A stretch of DNA of 64,000 nucleotides from JBDRCC01 sp043822065 [NCBI: archaeon] (GCA_043822065.1 JBDRCC010000006.1:16578-80577); one strand, 5' to 3'. Shown: positions 46,199 through 54,877, counted from the first letter of the stretch. Numbers and translations are program-made. Notes: generated from the sequence alone by a model not told the origin.

Positions 46199-46726
46199 TC
46201 AGATTTCAACTTCAGTCTCAAAGAACAGGCTGTCTTCCTTGCCCCTGCGCGCCTCGAGGTCGGAATATGAATACTTCCTGTCAGGTGTCTGGTCCAAGCT
46301 GAGCAGAAGGTGGAGGTCCTCCTGGTGCTTCCCCCTGAACCTCTTGTTGAACTGTTCGACCAAATCCTCCACTGCCTTCTCAAGTGTGCGGCGGTTGAGC
46401 TTGTCCGGCTTTATCGCCTCGTTTATCTGGTAGTTGAGCAGCGGCACTATCTGGCGCCTGTCATCCAAGTCGATGACCCGCACGCCAACCCTGCCGTCCG
46501 CGGGCCTGAAGACTCCGTCGTCGCCCCTCACAGCCACCATCGATATCACCTTGGGTATGGTCGGGACGACCGCCTCGGCGATAATCCTGCCCGATTCATC
46601 GAACGCCCAAAAAACGATGTGCGGCTTCAGGCTTATGGACGTGTCCTTGGGCTTGTTTTTCTCCCACCACGTCTGCGTGAAGAGGATTTTGCCGTGGAGG
46701 CAGGCTATTCTTATTTTCATGCGCAT
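46199..46726 (-). CDS. Hypothetical protein
   Basis: 175 residues (or 173 from the ATG at 46720). The N-terminal half is beta-rich (KIRIACLHGKILFTQTWW, PHIVFWAFDESGRII), and the C-terminal half is helical and charged. No motif recognised. A core-like codon usage and its own AT-rich leader support a real gene. Confidence 0.6.
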   Translation of the reverse strand: MRMKIRIACLHGKILFTQTWWEKNKPKDTSISLKPHIVFWAFDESGRIIAEAVVPTIPKVISMVAVRGDDGVFRPADGRVGVRVIDLDDRRQIVPLLNYQINEAIKPDKLNRRTLEKAVEDLVEQFNKRFRGKHQEDLHLLLSLDQTPDRKYSYSDLEARRGKEDSLFFETEVEI

Positions 46727-46780
46727 TGCTATTGGTCGAAGGGATAAATAACCCTTTTGGCGGGCGGAGAAGGCATAGGG

Positions 46781-47179
46781 CTATAAAAGCTTAGCCTCAA
46801 CCCTTGCCGCAAGCCCCTTGGAAACCAGGCCTTTCCTTATTTCTGCGAGCGGATGCTTGCACTTCGAAACGTCTGCCACAACCTCCCAGCGGGCCGTCTT
46901 AGTCCGCCTGGTCGACTTCGACTGCGTCCTGACGAGGTCGACACCCTCATTGAACAGGTACGTAGCTGCTTTCGATAGGGCTCCCGGCTTGTCGGAGAAC
47001 TCAATAACTAACTTGACCAACTTCTTACCCGCTTCAGCAACCGGGTGGACGACTATGCTCTCGCCGTCTTCCGAAAGGCCGACCATCACGCGGTCGCCTT
47101 CCTTAAGGTCTAGCTCCTCGCGGATGGAATTCGGTATCACAAGCCTTCCCCGCGTGTCAAGCCGGATGACGGAAGCCAT
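46781..47179 (-). CDS. AbrB/SpoVT-type DNA-binding plus ACT-domain regulator
   Basis: 132 residues from the ATG at 47179. Residues 3-48 are a swapped-hairpin AbrB domain (VIRLDTRGRLVIPNSIREELDLKEGDRVMV). Residues 55-130 are an ACT-like ligand domain (KLVIEFSDKPGALSKAATYLFNEGVDL). The frame is open upstream to 47251, but a TATA box at about 47200-47210 places the start at 47179. Likely an amino-acid-responsive transcription regulator. It is divergent from the PIN gene, with which it shares the promoter gap. Confidence 0.85.
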   Translation of the reverse strand: MASVIRLDTRGRLVIPNSIREELDLKEGDRVMVGLSEDGESIVVHPVAEAGKKLVKLVIEFSDKPGALSKAATYLFNEGVDLVRTQSKSTRRTKTARWEVVADVSKCKHPLAEIRKGLVSKGLAARVEAKLL

Positions 47180-47197
47180 GCTCCCACTTAATTCCCG

Positions 47198-47236
47198 CAA
47201 GTTTATAATCGTTCTCCAAAAAGATTTATAAACTCC
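47198..47236. promoter_or_regulatory. Divergent TATA boxes of AbrB-ACT and PIN genes
   Basis: Minus strand: ATTATAAACTTG (about 47200-47211), about 25 bases from the ATG at 47179. Plus strand: GATTTATAAACTCC (about 47225-47238), about 22 bases from the ATG at 47255. Confidence 0.55.
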
Positions 47237-47254
47237 GAAACCCGCCAGCAATTC

Positions 47255-47671
47255 ATGGAAAAGCTATACATCGACACAAATGTCTATGTTTCTTATCTCG
47301 AAGGGGAGTTCGGCGGCATAACTAAAAATCTCGGCCTCTACTCGGAGCAGCTTTTTAAGAGGGCATTCTCATGCGAATTCGTCATCGTCGCATCAGAAAT
47401 GGTGGTGAAAGAGCTGCTTGGCGTAATAGACGACAAGAACGCAGTTTCAGAAATCTTTGCAGAACTCCATAAAGCAGGAAAGCTGGAATGGGTTTTTGAA
47501 ACAGAGAAGATGGCAAGAGATGCGAATAGGATTGCGGCTTTGTACGCTTCACACCCGAGCGATGCACTTCATTCGCTTCTTGCAAAAAAGGCTGGCGTGC
47601 CGCTCATAACCTGGAACATAAAAGACTTCGCCAACCTAAACCTTGCTGTCTATAGCCCCGCGTCCATTTAG
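47255..47671 (+). CDS. PIN-domain ribonuclease
   Basis: 138 residues. The first acidic residue is in LYIDTNVYVSYLEG (Asp7), then Glu in SEMVVKELLG, and the last acids are in HPSDALHSLLAKK and WNIKDFANL. This is the VapC-type metal-dependent RNase fold. The expected RHH antitoxin lies convergently just downstream, sharing four bases at the 3' ends, so the pair is not the usual antitoxin-toxin operon. Function as a toxin is inferred. Confidence 0.82.
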   Translation: MEKLYIDTNVYVSYLEGEFGGITKNLGLYSEQLFKRAFSCEFVIVASEMVVKELLGVIDDKNAVSEIFAELHKAGKLEWVFETEKMARDANRIAALYASHPSDALHSLLAKKAGVPLITWNIKDFANLNLAVYSPASI

Positions 47672-47928
47672 TCTAGCTTGTAGCCCTTTTCCTCACAGTA
47701 CTCCTTCCAGATCTTGTCCTTAAGGGCTTTGTCCAGCGGCTTTGTTTTTCCGGTGAATGCCCCCCTGTACTTCAGGATGCCCTGCAGGCACGAGTCCCTG
47801 ATGGCTTCGGACCTGTTTGCATAAATCCCGTCGGCGACCATCCTGTCGAACTCGTCGAGCTGCCTCTTCGTGAACCTCACGCCGACAATCTCAGTCCGGT
47901 TGGCCTCGGTGACATTTTTCTGCGGCAT
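47668..47928 (-). CDS. Ribbon-helix-helix (CopG-like) DNA-binding protein
   Basis: 86 residues from the ATG at 47928. The RHH core is TEIVGVRFTKRQLDEFDRMVADGIYANRSEAIRDS; the tail is basic. An upstream in-frame ATG at 47946 would lie in the operator. The palindrome TAACACTTGTTA (47941-47952) sits over the promoter and suggests autorepression. It is convergent with the PIN gene and downstream of hisIE. Could be the PIN antitoxin or an independent regulator. Confidence 0.82.
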   Translation of the reverse strand: MPQKNVTEANRTEIVGVRFTKRQLDEFDRMVADGIYANRSEAIRDSCLQGILKYRGAFTGKTKPLDKALKDKIWKEYCEEKGYKLD

Positions 47929-47933
47929 AATAC

Positions 47934-47958
47934 ACTTGTATAACACTTGTTATATAAG
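47934..47958 (-). promoter_or_regulatory. RHH promoter with palindromic operator
   Basis: On the minus strand TTATATAACA leads into TAACAAGTGTTA (47941-47952), then a second half-type ACAAGTGTA. The palindrome ends 13 bases before the ATG. It has the same layout as the promoter of the MNT gene at 24.2 kb. Confidence 0.6.
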
Positions 47959-47967
47959 GATTTCGGT

Positions 47968-48546
47968 CTACTTCCGCCTCTCCCTGAGCTCTTTTCGGAC
48001 TTCCTTCCATTCAATGCCCCTGTTTCCCAGCGCCACCATGCAGAAGAAAATGACGTCAGCGACTTCGTGCACCAGGTTCCCGTCCGGCTCCCCCTTGAGA
48101 GCCTTTACGACCTCTTCCGCCTCCTCCATTATTTTCTCTGCGATTTTCGCTTTGTCACCGATGATTTCTGCAACATAGCTGCCCTTGGGCTTGTCCCTCT
48201 TCCGCTGGGCGATGACGTCCATCACTTCCGCGAAGATGTCTTCCTGGTTTCCTTCGCCCCAGACCTTGGTGAAGCAGGTCTCAGTCCCCTTGTGGCACGC
48301 CGGCCCTGCTGGCTTGACCAAATACATCAGCGCGTCCCTGTCGCAGTCCTCGTATATTGCCTTGAGCTCCATGGTGTTGCCTGACTCCTCGCCCTTCATC
48401 CAGAGCTTTTTCCTGCCCCTTGACCAGAACCATGCCTTCTTTGTCTCTTTGGATTTTTTGAGGGCTTCCTGGTTGGCATAGGCGAGCATGAGCACCTTGC
48501 CCGAATCTGCGTCCTTGACAACCACAGGTTTCAGTTCATCCTTCAT
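47968..48546 (-). CDS. hisIE: Bifunctional phosphoribosyl-AMP cyclohydrolase/phosphoribosyl-ATP pyrophosphatase
   Basis: 192 residues. The HisI domain (1-105) has [18 protein letters not shown], the Asp/Cys metal ligands DCDRDALMY and [11 protein letters not shown]. The HisE domain (110-190) has [19 protein letters not shown] and HEVADVIFF. It carries out steps 2 and 3 of histidine synthesis. Last gene of the operon, overlapping hisF by four bases. Confidence 0.95.
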   Translation of the reverse strand: MKDELKPVVVKDADSGKVLMLAYANQEALKKSKETKKAWFWSRGRKKLWMKGEESGNTMELKAIYEDCDRDALMYLVKPAGPACHKGTETCFTKVWGEGNQEDIFAEVMDVIAQRKRDKPKGSYVAEIIGDKAKIAEKIMEEAEEVVKALKGEPDGNLVHEVADVIFFCMVALGNRGIEWKEVRKELRERRK

Positions 48547-49295
48547 CTCACTTCAACCCCCCTTTCTCTCAGGTACTTCTTCACATCAGCCACTTCGTAC
48601 TCTCCAAAGTGGAATATGCTCGCCGCAAGCGCAGCATCCGCCTTTCCCTCCGTCAGGGCATTGAAGATGGCGTCCAGGCTCCCCGCGCCGCCAGAGGCGA
48701 TTATCGGGATGTTGACTGCTTCCGCAATCGCCCGCGTCAGCCCGATGTCATAGCCTTTCTTTGTCCCGTCCGCGTCCCAGGAGGTCAGCAGTATCTCCCC
48801 TGCGCCGAGCCTCTCGGCTTCCTTCGCCCATTCAATGGCGTCCCTGCCAGTCGGCTCCCTCCCGCCGTTGACCAGGACCTCCCAGGAGGCGCCTTTTTTC
48901 CTGGCGTCGATTGCCAGGACGACGCACTGGCTCCCGAACCTCTTGGACGCTTGGCGGATTAGCTCAGGGTTCTTCACAGCTGCAGTGTTTATCGAGACCT
49001 TGTCCGCGCCATTCTTCAGGAGCCTCTCCATGTCTTCGACCTTCCTGATCCCCCCTCCGACCGTGAGCGGGATGAGGGCTTCGGACGCGGCTCTCCTGAC
49101 GACGCCGACCATGGTCTCGCGGTTCTCCGGCGAGGCACCTATGTCCAGGAAGACGATTTCATCCGCCCCCTGCCTGCCGTACTCCTTGGCCAGCTCGACG
49201 GGGTCCCCGCTGTCGCGAAGATTCTGGAATTTCACACCCTTCACAACCCTTCCGTCTAGAACGTCAAGGCACGGGATTATCCGCTTCGCCAGCAT
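48543..49295 (-). CDS. hisF: Imidazole glycerol phosphate synthase, cyclase subunit
   Basis: 250 residues, a (beta/alpha)8 barrel. The catalytic Asp residues are in [16 protein letters not shown] (first strand) and LAIDARKKG (middle); phosphate loops are TVGGGIRK and IIASGGAGS. It works with HisH to make IGP and AICAR. I take the ATG at 49295, forming a TGATG junction with hisB; a GTG one codon upstream is possible. Confidence 0.96.
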   Translation of the reverse strand: MLAKRIIPCLDVLDGRVVKGVKFQNLRDSGDPVELAKEYGRQGADEIVFLDIGASPENRETMVGVVRRAASEALIPLTVGGGIRKVEDMERLLKNGADKVSINTAAVKNPELIRQASKRFGSQCVVLAIDARKKGASWEVLVNGGREPTGRDAIEWAKEAERLGAGEILLTSWDADGTKKGYDIGLTRAIAEAVNIPIIASGGAGSLDAIFNALTEGKADAALAASIFHFGEYEVADVKKYLRERGVEVR

Positions 49296-49879
49296 CACAG
49301 CACCCCTTTTGTGGACGGCAAATCATAGCTCCCGCTCTTTGAGGCTGCCACTTTCAACGACTTTGCCAGCGCCTTGAACACGGCTTCGACCTTGTGGTGG
49401 TCGTTTTTTCCCTCAGCTTTGACGCAGAGGTTGAACTTCCCGTTCAGGGCAAACGACTCAAGGAAGTGCTCGATGTTCTCCTTAGACACATCCCCTACCA
49501 TTTTCTCGTCGAACTCCGAGAACGGAAGCTCGATTTTGAAGTAGGGCCGCCCGGACAAATCAACTGCCACAGTTGCCACTGCATCGTCCATCGGCAGAAT
49601 CCAGTAGCCGAACCTTTCAATCCCTTTCTTGTCTCCGAGGGCTTTCAGCAGGGCTTCGCCTAAGCAGATTCCAACGTCTTCAGCGATGTGGTGCTCGTCC
49701 CCGTCCCTGCTCTCTGCGGTTACCTTCAAACCGAATCCGGAGTGCTTCCCGAGGGACTGGAGCATGTGGCTCAAAAACCGCAGCGGAGTCTTTACATCTG
49801 CTTTTCCTTTTCCGTCCAGATTAAGCTCCACGCTGACCCTCGTCTCCGCCGTTTCCCTAACCACCTTAGCTTTTCTCAT
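49295..49879 (-). CDS. hisB: Imidazoleglycerol-phosphate dehydratase
   Basis: 194 residues from the ATG at 49879, preceded by GAGGGAG. Metal-binding signatures are [16 protein letters not shown] and, at the C terminus, [19 protein letters not shown]. Only the dehydratase domain is present; the phosphatase is not fused. The first codons overlap the end of hisA by 14 bases. Confidence 0.95.
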   Translation of the reverse strand: MRKAKVVRETAETRVSVELNLDGKGKADVKTPLRFLSHMLQSLGKHSGFGLKVTAESRDGDEHHIAEDVGICLGEALLKALGDKKGIERFGYWILPMDDAVATVAVDLSGRPYFKIELPFSEFDEKMVGDVSKENIEHFLESFALNGKFNLCVKAEGKNDHHKVEAVFKALAKSLKVAASKSGSYDLPSTKGVL

Positions 49880-50549
49880 CAAACTCCCTCCTGTAAAGGT
49901 ATGTCCCAACGACGACCGCTTCCGCGCCGGCTTTCCCGGCGGCTTCAATGTCCTGCGCCGAGGAAATGCCGCCGGCGTATACTACTGGGACGCTCAATCC
50001 GCCCGCCAGCTCCTTCAGCAATGCAAGGTTCGGGCCCCTGAGTTTTCCCTCCTTCTCGACTGCGGTGTAAAGGACCCTCCCGACAAGCTTTTGGAATTTC
50101 AGGGCGAGGTCAAGCGGCGAAATTTCTGTCTTCACCTTCCACCCATCTACAGAAACTTTGTTCTGCCTTGAGTCCACAGCCAGGACCAGCCTCTCTTTCC
50201 CGAACTCCATGCTCAATTGATTGAGTAGCCGGGGGTTCCTCACCGCCGCGGTGCCGACGACAAGCCTGTCTGCGAAGGCGAGCTTCCTTGCCCGCCCTAA
50301 GCTCCTTATCCCGCCCCCAACCTGGACGAACAGGCCGGTCTCTTCCTTTATGCTCTTTATCATCTTGGTATTCCCGCCCCTCCCAAACGCGGCGTCAAGG
50401 TCGATGACGTGCAGCACCGAATATCCTTTATCCTTCCAGAACCTTGCAATTTCCAGGGGACTGTCCGAGCTGAAGAGGACTTTGTTTGGATTCCCCCCTT
50501 CAAGCTGGACGCACTTGCCGTTTAGGATGTCGATTGCCGGAATTATCAT
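49866..50549 (-). CDS. hisA: ProFAR isomerase
   Basis: 227 residues, a barrel paralogous to HisF. Catalytic Asp residues in IIPAIDILNGKCVQL and LAVDSRQNKV; phosphate loops VQVGGGIRS and VVYAGGISS. Catalyses step 4 of histidine synthesis. It shares a TGATG junction with the HAD gene upstream. Somewhat shorter than bacterial HisA (about 240). Confidence 0.94.
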   Translation of the reverse strand: MIIPAIDILNGKCVQLEGGNPNKVLFSSDSPLEIARFWKDKGYSVLHVIDLDAAFGRGGNTKMIKSIKEETGLFVQVGGGIRSLGRARKLAFADRLVVGTAAVRNPRLLNQLSMEFGKERLVLAVDSRQNKVSVDGWKVKTEISPLDLALKFQKLVGRVLYTAVEKEGKLRGPNLALLKELAGGLSVPVVYAGGISSAQDIEAAGKAGAEAVVVGTYLYRREFDEKS

Positions 50550-51211
50550 CAGAAAACACCCCTCAGGTCGTCCACCTTTTCCAGGACGTAGTCCGCCCCG
50601 GCTTCCAGGAGCCTGTCCGTCAGCCCTTTTTTGTCCCCGCAGGTTTCAACGACTCCGACCGCCACATACCCGCCTCTCTTGGCTGCGAGTATGTCATCCA
50701 CACAGTCGCCGACGTACGCCATCTCCTTTCCAATCTCGCCGGCGACGAGGTCCAGCGCCTCGGAGTCAGGCTTCTCTTTGCTCGCGTCCTCCATGCACTT
50801 GAGCGACGAGAAGTAATCCCTCACGCCAAACCGCTTTAGGACGAACTCCGCTTCCGCCCGCGGCCTGCCGGTGGCTATGCCAAGCTTGTACCTTTTTCTA
50901 AGGTACGCAAGAACCTCCTTTCCGACCAGCATCCGCTCGTTGAGTATATAGCCATTCCATTTGTCGCCGAGGTAAATTTTCTGGAACTCTTCGATGACCT
51001 TCCCGCGGCTGGGTTTCTTTCCAGACTTCCTCCTGATTAGCTCGCAGGCCGCGTCCCAGTCGTTGTTGAACCCGCCGGAGTTTTTTATCTCCTGGACATC
51101 CCCTGTGGTGCCTTTCACGCCAAATTTCGCCGCAGTCTCCAGTATGGCTTTCCTGTACGACTCCCTGACGTCGACCAGCACCCCGTCCATGTCAAAGGCT
51201 ACCGCTTCCAT
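50549..51211 (-). CDS. HAD-family phosphatase, likely histidinol-phosphate phosphatase
   Basis: 220 residues. HAD motif I is FDMDGVLVDV, motif II lies in GIATGRPRAE, motif III is the KPDSEALDL Lys, and motif IV is YVGDCVDDILAAKRGG. The GVLVDVRESYRKAI start resembles the TIGR01548 subfamily, known to be fused to or linked with IGP dehydratase. It lies between hisH and hisA, and no other phosphatase for step 8 is seen in the operon, so histidinol-phosphatase is the best inference. It overlaps hisH by 13 bases. Confidence 0.85.
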   Translation of the reverse strand: MEAVAFDMDGVLVDVRESYRKAILETAAKFGVKGTTGDVQEIKNSGGFNNDWDAACELIRRKSGKKPSRGKVIEEFQKIYLGDKWNGYILNERMLVGKEVLAYLRKRYKLGIATGRPRAEAEFVLKRFGVRDYFSSLKCMEDASKEKPDSEALDLVAGEIGKEMAYVGDCVDDILAAKRGGYVAVGVVETCGDKKGLTDRLLEAGADYVLEKVDDLRGVF

Positions 51212-51741
51212 CTTTCAGCCTCCCGCACGAAATTCCTGAGGACCTGCAGCCCCTGCTCCCCCGACTTTTCAGGGTGGAACTGGACGCCGAAAAGGTTCTT
51301 GTACTCAAGGATTGAGCAGAAGCGCACGCCGTAGTCCGTCCATCCGACACTTCCCTTCTCCGGCTTGCAGTAGTAGGAGTTTGCAAAGTAGAAGTATGCC
51401 TTCCCCTTGAGCAGCCTTCCGTCCGACTCGACTTCGTTCCAGCCCATCTGCGGCCGCTTCACGCCGTCCGGGAACCTGACCACCCTGCCTGGCACCAGCC
51501 CGAAGCCCTTGCCGCCCTCCTCGCTTTTCTCAAGCAGGAGCTGCATCCCGAGGCAGATCCCGAGAACAGGGACGTTAGGAAGCTTGACTCCCGATACTGC
51601 AGAATAATTGCCGACCCCGGGGAGCACGACAGCGTCCGCGTTTTCAAGGTCCTTCCCAATTCTGACCTCGGCTCCAATCCTCTCAAACGCCTTCCTGACG
51701 CTGTACAGGTTGCCGACGCCGTAGTCGTAAATGAGTATCAT
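51199..51741 (-). CDS. hisH: Imidazole glycerol phosphate synthase, glutaminase subunit
   Basis: 180 residues, slightly short. IYDYGVGNLYSVRKAF at the N terminus, the nucleophile in VPVLGICLGMQLL, and the His-Glu pair in FGVQFHPEKSGEQG. It supplies ammonia to HisF. The ATG overlaps the hisC stop by four bases. Confidence 0.95.
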   Translation of the reverse strand: MILIYDYGVGNLYSVRKAFERIGAEVRIGKDLENADAVVLPGVGNYSAVSGVKLPNVPVLGICLGMQLLLEKSEEGGKGFGLVPGRVVRFPDGVKRPQMGWNEVESDGRLLKGKAYFYFANSYYCKPEKGSVGWTDYGVRFCSILEYKNLFGVQFHPEKSGEQGLQVLRNFVREAERWKR

Positions 51742-52772
51742 TTCATTTCCTCCAGAGCCGCGACCAGCCTCTTGTTCTGCTCCTCAGTCCCGACGCTTAT
51801 CCGGATGTACTCCTTTTCAAATCCTCTCAGCTTCCCGTATTTGCGGATTGATATCCCCTTTGCCATCAGCCGCAAGGAAATTCCCTTCGCGTCATCGACC
51901 TGGACGAACACGAAGTTCCCGCCGGACGGGTATGCCTTGAGCCCAAGCCGCTTTAGCTCCCTTTCAAGATACGTTCTCCCGCCCTTCACGGCCCTGACAG
52001 TCTTTTGGATAAACTCATCGTCCTCCAGCGCGCCAGCCGCCGCCCTCTGGGCGTACTCGTTGACGCTGTACGGCAGGCGGACCTTGTACATCTGCCCTAC
52101 CACTTTCTCAGAGGCAATCGCGTACCCGACCCTCGCCCCAGCCAAGCCATAATCTTTTCCAAGGGACCGCGCAATTATGACATTGTCATACTCATCGACA
52201 AGCTCCGAAGCGCCGCACCCGGCGAACAGGTAATACGTCTCGTCCACGATGAGGGCGTTCGCCTTTTCCGCTATTTTCCTCAGGTCGCCCATGCCGACCA
52301 CCGTCCCTGTCGGGTTGTTCGGGTTGCAGACGACTGCCAGCTTCGTTTTATCCGAGATGGCATCGAGATAGCGCCCCGCGTCGAAGCTGAAGCCCTTCCC
52401 CAATGGGACCTCTGCCAGCTTCAATTCCCTCACTTCCGCCAGCTGCCTGTAAATCGGGAAAGTCGGGTACTGCGTGACCAGCCCGTCGCCCTCGCCGCAG
52501 AAGACCTGGAACAGTATCTGCAGGATGTCGTCGCAGCCGTTCCCGACGATTAGCCTCTTCTCTTCAATGCCAAGCTTCTTAGCCAGGGCCGCCCTCAGTT
52601 TCCTGCACTCGACGTCGGGGTAAAGCGCCAGGCTCCCGACGCCTTTCGCAGCCTCAATCGCCCTCCTGCTCGTCCCGAGGGGGTTCTCGTTGTTCGAAAG
52701 CCTGACGACGTCCCTCCTCTCCGAGCCGCCGATGTACGGCGTTATCCTCTCGATGTTTTTCCTGAACTTCAT
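51738..52772 (-). CDS. hisC: Histidinol-phosphate aminotransferase
   Basis: 344 residues from the ATG at 52772, which overlaps the hisD stop as ATGA; the longer open frame to 53057 is shadow sequence of hisD. LSNNENPLGTSRRAI is the family start; PLP is held by Lys in IARSLGKDYGLAGARVG. Catalyses step 7. Confidence 0.95.
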   Translation of the reverse strand: MKFRKNIERITPYIGGSERRDVVRLSNNENPLGTSRRAIEAAKGVGSLALYPDVECRKLRAALAKKLGIEEKRLIVGNGCDDILQILFQVFCGEGDGLVTQYPTFPIYRQLAEVRELKLAEVPLGKGFSFDAGRYLDAISDKTKLAVVCNPNNPTGTVVGMGDLRKIAEKANALIVDETYYLFAGCGASELVDEYDNVIIARSLGKDYGLAGARVGYAIASEKVVGQMYKVRLPYSVNEYAQRAAAGALEDDEFIQKTVRAVKGGRTYLERELKRLGLKAYPSGGNFVFVQVDDAKGISLRLMAKGISIRKYGKLRGFEKEYIRISVGTEEQNKRLVAALEEMK

Positions 52773-54016
52773 TTCAGCCTCTCCCATACCGACCTTGCGT
52801 GCTCCGGCAGCCCTTCGGCGTCCGCCAGCGTCACAATCGCCCTCCCAATCCTGTTCAAGCCCTCCTTCGATACCTTCTGCCAGGTCACCTTCTTCAGGAA
52901 CATATCGACCGACACCCCTGAGCAGAACTTCGCCCCCCCGCCGGTCGGGAGGATGTGGTTCGTGCCTGAGCAGTAGTCCCCAGCCGCGACCGGGCTGTAC
53001 TCGCCGACGAAAATCGAGCCTGCGTTCCTTATCCTGCCGAGGATGTCCTTCCGGCACACTATCTCCAGGTGCTCCGGCGCATACCTGTTAGCGAACTTCA
53101 CTGCGTCGTCGATGGACTTGACTATGAGGATGTAGCTGTACCTCTCAAGCGACTTCTCGAGCATGTCCCTCCTCGGGCTCTCCCTGACCAGCTCGTCCAC
53201 CCTCCTGCCCACCCTTTCCGCCAGGTTCCTGTCCGGCGTGACCAGGACAGCAGCCGAGTCCGGGCCGTGCTCCGCCTGGGCGAGAAGGTCGCACGCGATA
53301 AAGTCCGGGTTCGCCGAGTTGTCCGCGATAATCAATACCTCGCTCGGTCCCGCGAAGAAGTCAATCCCCACCGGCACCATCCCCTTCGCGGCTGAGACGT
53401 AGACGTTCCCCGGGCCGACTATCTTGTCAACCTTGGGGACGGTTTCCGTGCCGTACGCCATCGCGCCAATCGCCTGCACTCCGCCCACTGCAAAGACCCT
53501 GTCCGCGCCGGCAATCTCGCACGCCGCAAGCGTTACGTCGTTGACCTTCCCGTCGGAGTTCGGCGGGGTGCAGACGATGACCTCCTCCACGCCGGCGACC
53601 TTGGCAGGCACGACGCCCATCAGGACTGTCGAGGGGTAGAACGCCCTCCCGCCCGGGACGTAGCACCCGACCCTCCTCAGCGGGATTACCTTTGTCCCGA
53701 GCTCGATGCCCTTCTTCCCCATGTAATCAGCTTTAGGCATCTGGACTTCGGCGAAGCTCCTTATGCTCCCTGCCGCAAACCTGAGCGAGTCGAGGATGTC
53801 CTTTGGAATCCGCTTCACGGAGGCTCTTACGTCCTTCCGCCCGACCTCAATGCCAGCAGGCTCCACGCCGTCAAACTTTTGCGTGTATTTCCTCAGGGCG
53901 GAATCGCCGCCCTTTTGGACGTCATCGAGAATGCCTTGGACGCCCTTCTTGATGCCTTCCAAATCCGCGTCCGCCCGCTTCAGGAGCCCGTCGCCTATTT
54001 TCTCGACCACCTTCAT
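52769..54016 (-). CDS. hisD: Histidinol dehydrogenase
   Basis: 415 residues from the ATG at 54016, again an ATGA overlap with hisG. Signatures: VIPLRRVGCYVPGGRAFYPST, KIVGPGNVYVSAAKG, AGPSEVLIIAD and CSGTNHILPTGG, with the zinc ligands. It makes the final two oxidations to histidine using NAD. The frame reading through hisG upstream is a shadow. Confidence 0.96.
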   Translation of the reverse strand: MKVVEKIGDGLLKRADADLEGIKKGVQGILDDVQKGGDSALRKYTQKFDGVEPAGIEVGRKDVRASVKRIPKDILDSLRFAAGSIRSFAEVQMPKADYMGKKGIELGTKVIPLRRVGCYVPGGRAFYPSTVLMGVVPAKVAGVEEVIVCTPPNSDGKVNDVTLAACEIAGADRVFAVGGVQAIGAMAYGTETVPKVDKIVGPGNVYVSAAKGMVPVGIDFFAGPSEVLIIADNSANPDFIACDLLAQAEHGPDSAAVLVTPDRNLAERVGRRVDELVRESPRRDMLEKSLERYSYILIVKSIDDAVKFANRYAPEHLEIVCRKDILGRIRNAGSIFVGEYSPVAAGDYCSGTNHILPTGGGAKFCSGVSVDMFLKKVTWQKVSKEGLNRIGRAIVTLADAEGLPEHARSVWERLK

Positions 54017-54600
54017 AGCAGCCCCTCCAGCTTCCTTGCGAACGCAGAAGCCTCTTTCCCGTTCCCCCTGGAGACCAGCCTCGCGCTCGACTCCAGCAGG
54101 GTGTCCAAAACGACCAGCCTGTTCTCCATCAGCGTCCTCCCCGAGCTCGTCAGGTCCACGATATAATCCGCCATCCCGAGCCTGATAGTGTTCTCGACCG
54201 CGCCTGAGACCCTCACTATACGCGCTTCGATGCCCTTCTGCCTGAAGTATTTCCTCGCGAGGTTGGGGAAGCTCGTCGCAACCCTCGGCTTCTGCCCAAT
54301 CCCCGCAAGGCTTGAGCCTATCTGCCCCGCCAGCACCAGCCTGCACTTCCCGAAGCCCAGGTCCAGCAGGCTCCTGAGCCTGACGCCGCTCTCCCTTGCC
54401 ACGTCGTAGCCGGTTATACCTAGCTGCGCCGCCCCCTCCTCCAGGACGACGGGCACGTCCTGCGCCCTGACCAGCGCCGCCTCGTAGTTCCCGGCATAGG
54501 AGAAGAGCTTCCTGCCGCTGAAGGAAAACCCCAGCCTCTCGAGCAGCCTCTTCGAAGGCTCGCAAAGCACGCCCTTGTTCGGAATCGCAACCCTAATCAT
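54013..54600 (-). CDS. hisG: ATP phosphoribosyltransferase (short form)
   Basis: 195 residues, the short form, which normally needs HisZ or acts without the C-terminal regulatory domain; no hisZ is seen here. IPNKGVLCEPSKRLLE at the N terminus, and the PRPP-binding loop region VENTIRLGMADYIVDLTSSGRTL. It commits PRPP and ATP to histidine synthesis. I take the ATG at 54600, preceded by AGGTGGT. First gene of the operon, 49 bases after tRNA-His. Confidence 0.94.
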   Translation of the reverse strand: MIRVAIPNKGVLCEPSKRLLERLGFSFSGRKLFSYAGNYEAALVRAQDVPVVLEEGAAQLGITGYDVARESGVRLRSLLDLGFGKCRLVLAGQIGSSLAGIGQKPRVATSFPNLARKYFRQKGIEARIVRVSGAVENTIRLGMADYIVDLTSSGRTLMENRLVVLDTLLESSARLVSRGNGKEASAFARKLEGLL

Positions 54601-54649
54601 AGTACCACCTAACAGTGAACGCAACCACCCGTTTGGTAAAAAAACGAAG

Positions 54650-54721
54650 GGCCGGAGGCGGGAGTCGAACCCGCGTCACCGGATCCACAGTCCGGTAGGA
54701 TACCGCTACCCCACTCCAGCC
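54650..54721 (-). tRNA. tRNA-His (GTG anticodon)
   Basis: The minus strand folds into a full cloverleaf. Acceptor GCTGGAG pairs with CTCCGGC; T arm GCGGG-TTCGACT-CCCGC; anticodon arm CCGGA-CTGTGGA-TCCGG with GTG. An encoded extra G at the 5' end (54721) opposes C at the discriminator position (54650), the G-1:C73 identity pair of tRNA-His. No CCA is encoded and no intron is seen. A T7 run follows directly. Confidence 0.95.
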
Positions 54722-54877
54722 ACCTGACCGTAAGGGAGCAATCCGTCAAAAACAGTTCCCACTGTATGCGCCCCCCTTCAATGAAGGCAATCACATCTAG
54801 TGTAGCTTATTAGTTTCGCCATTTTCTTGTGGGAAAAACGTGGGAATATATTTGGGGCAGGTTGTATATAAATGTTT

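Noticed and set aside
52773-53057. N-terminal extension of HisC in the open frame
   Set aside because: It is antisense-free but out-of-frame hisD sequence; the ATGA overlap at 52769-52772 and family length define the real start.
54017-54565. N-terminal extension of HisD in the open frame
   Set aside because: It is the hisG coding region read in another frame; the real start is at 54016.
54780-54840. Histidine leader peptide upstream of tRNA-His
   Set aside because: A 14-codon frame following a TATA-like box contains only one His codon and no attenuator-like structure was seen.
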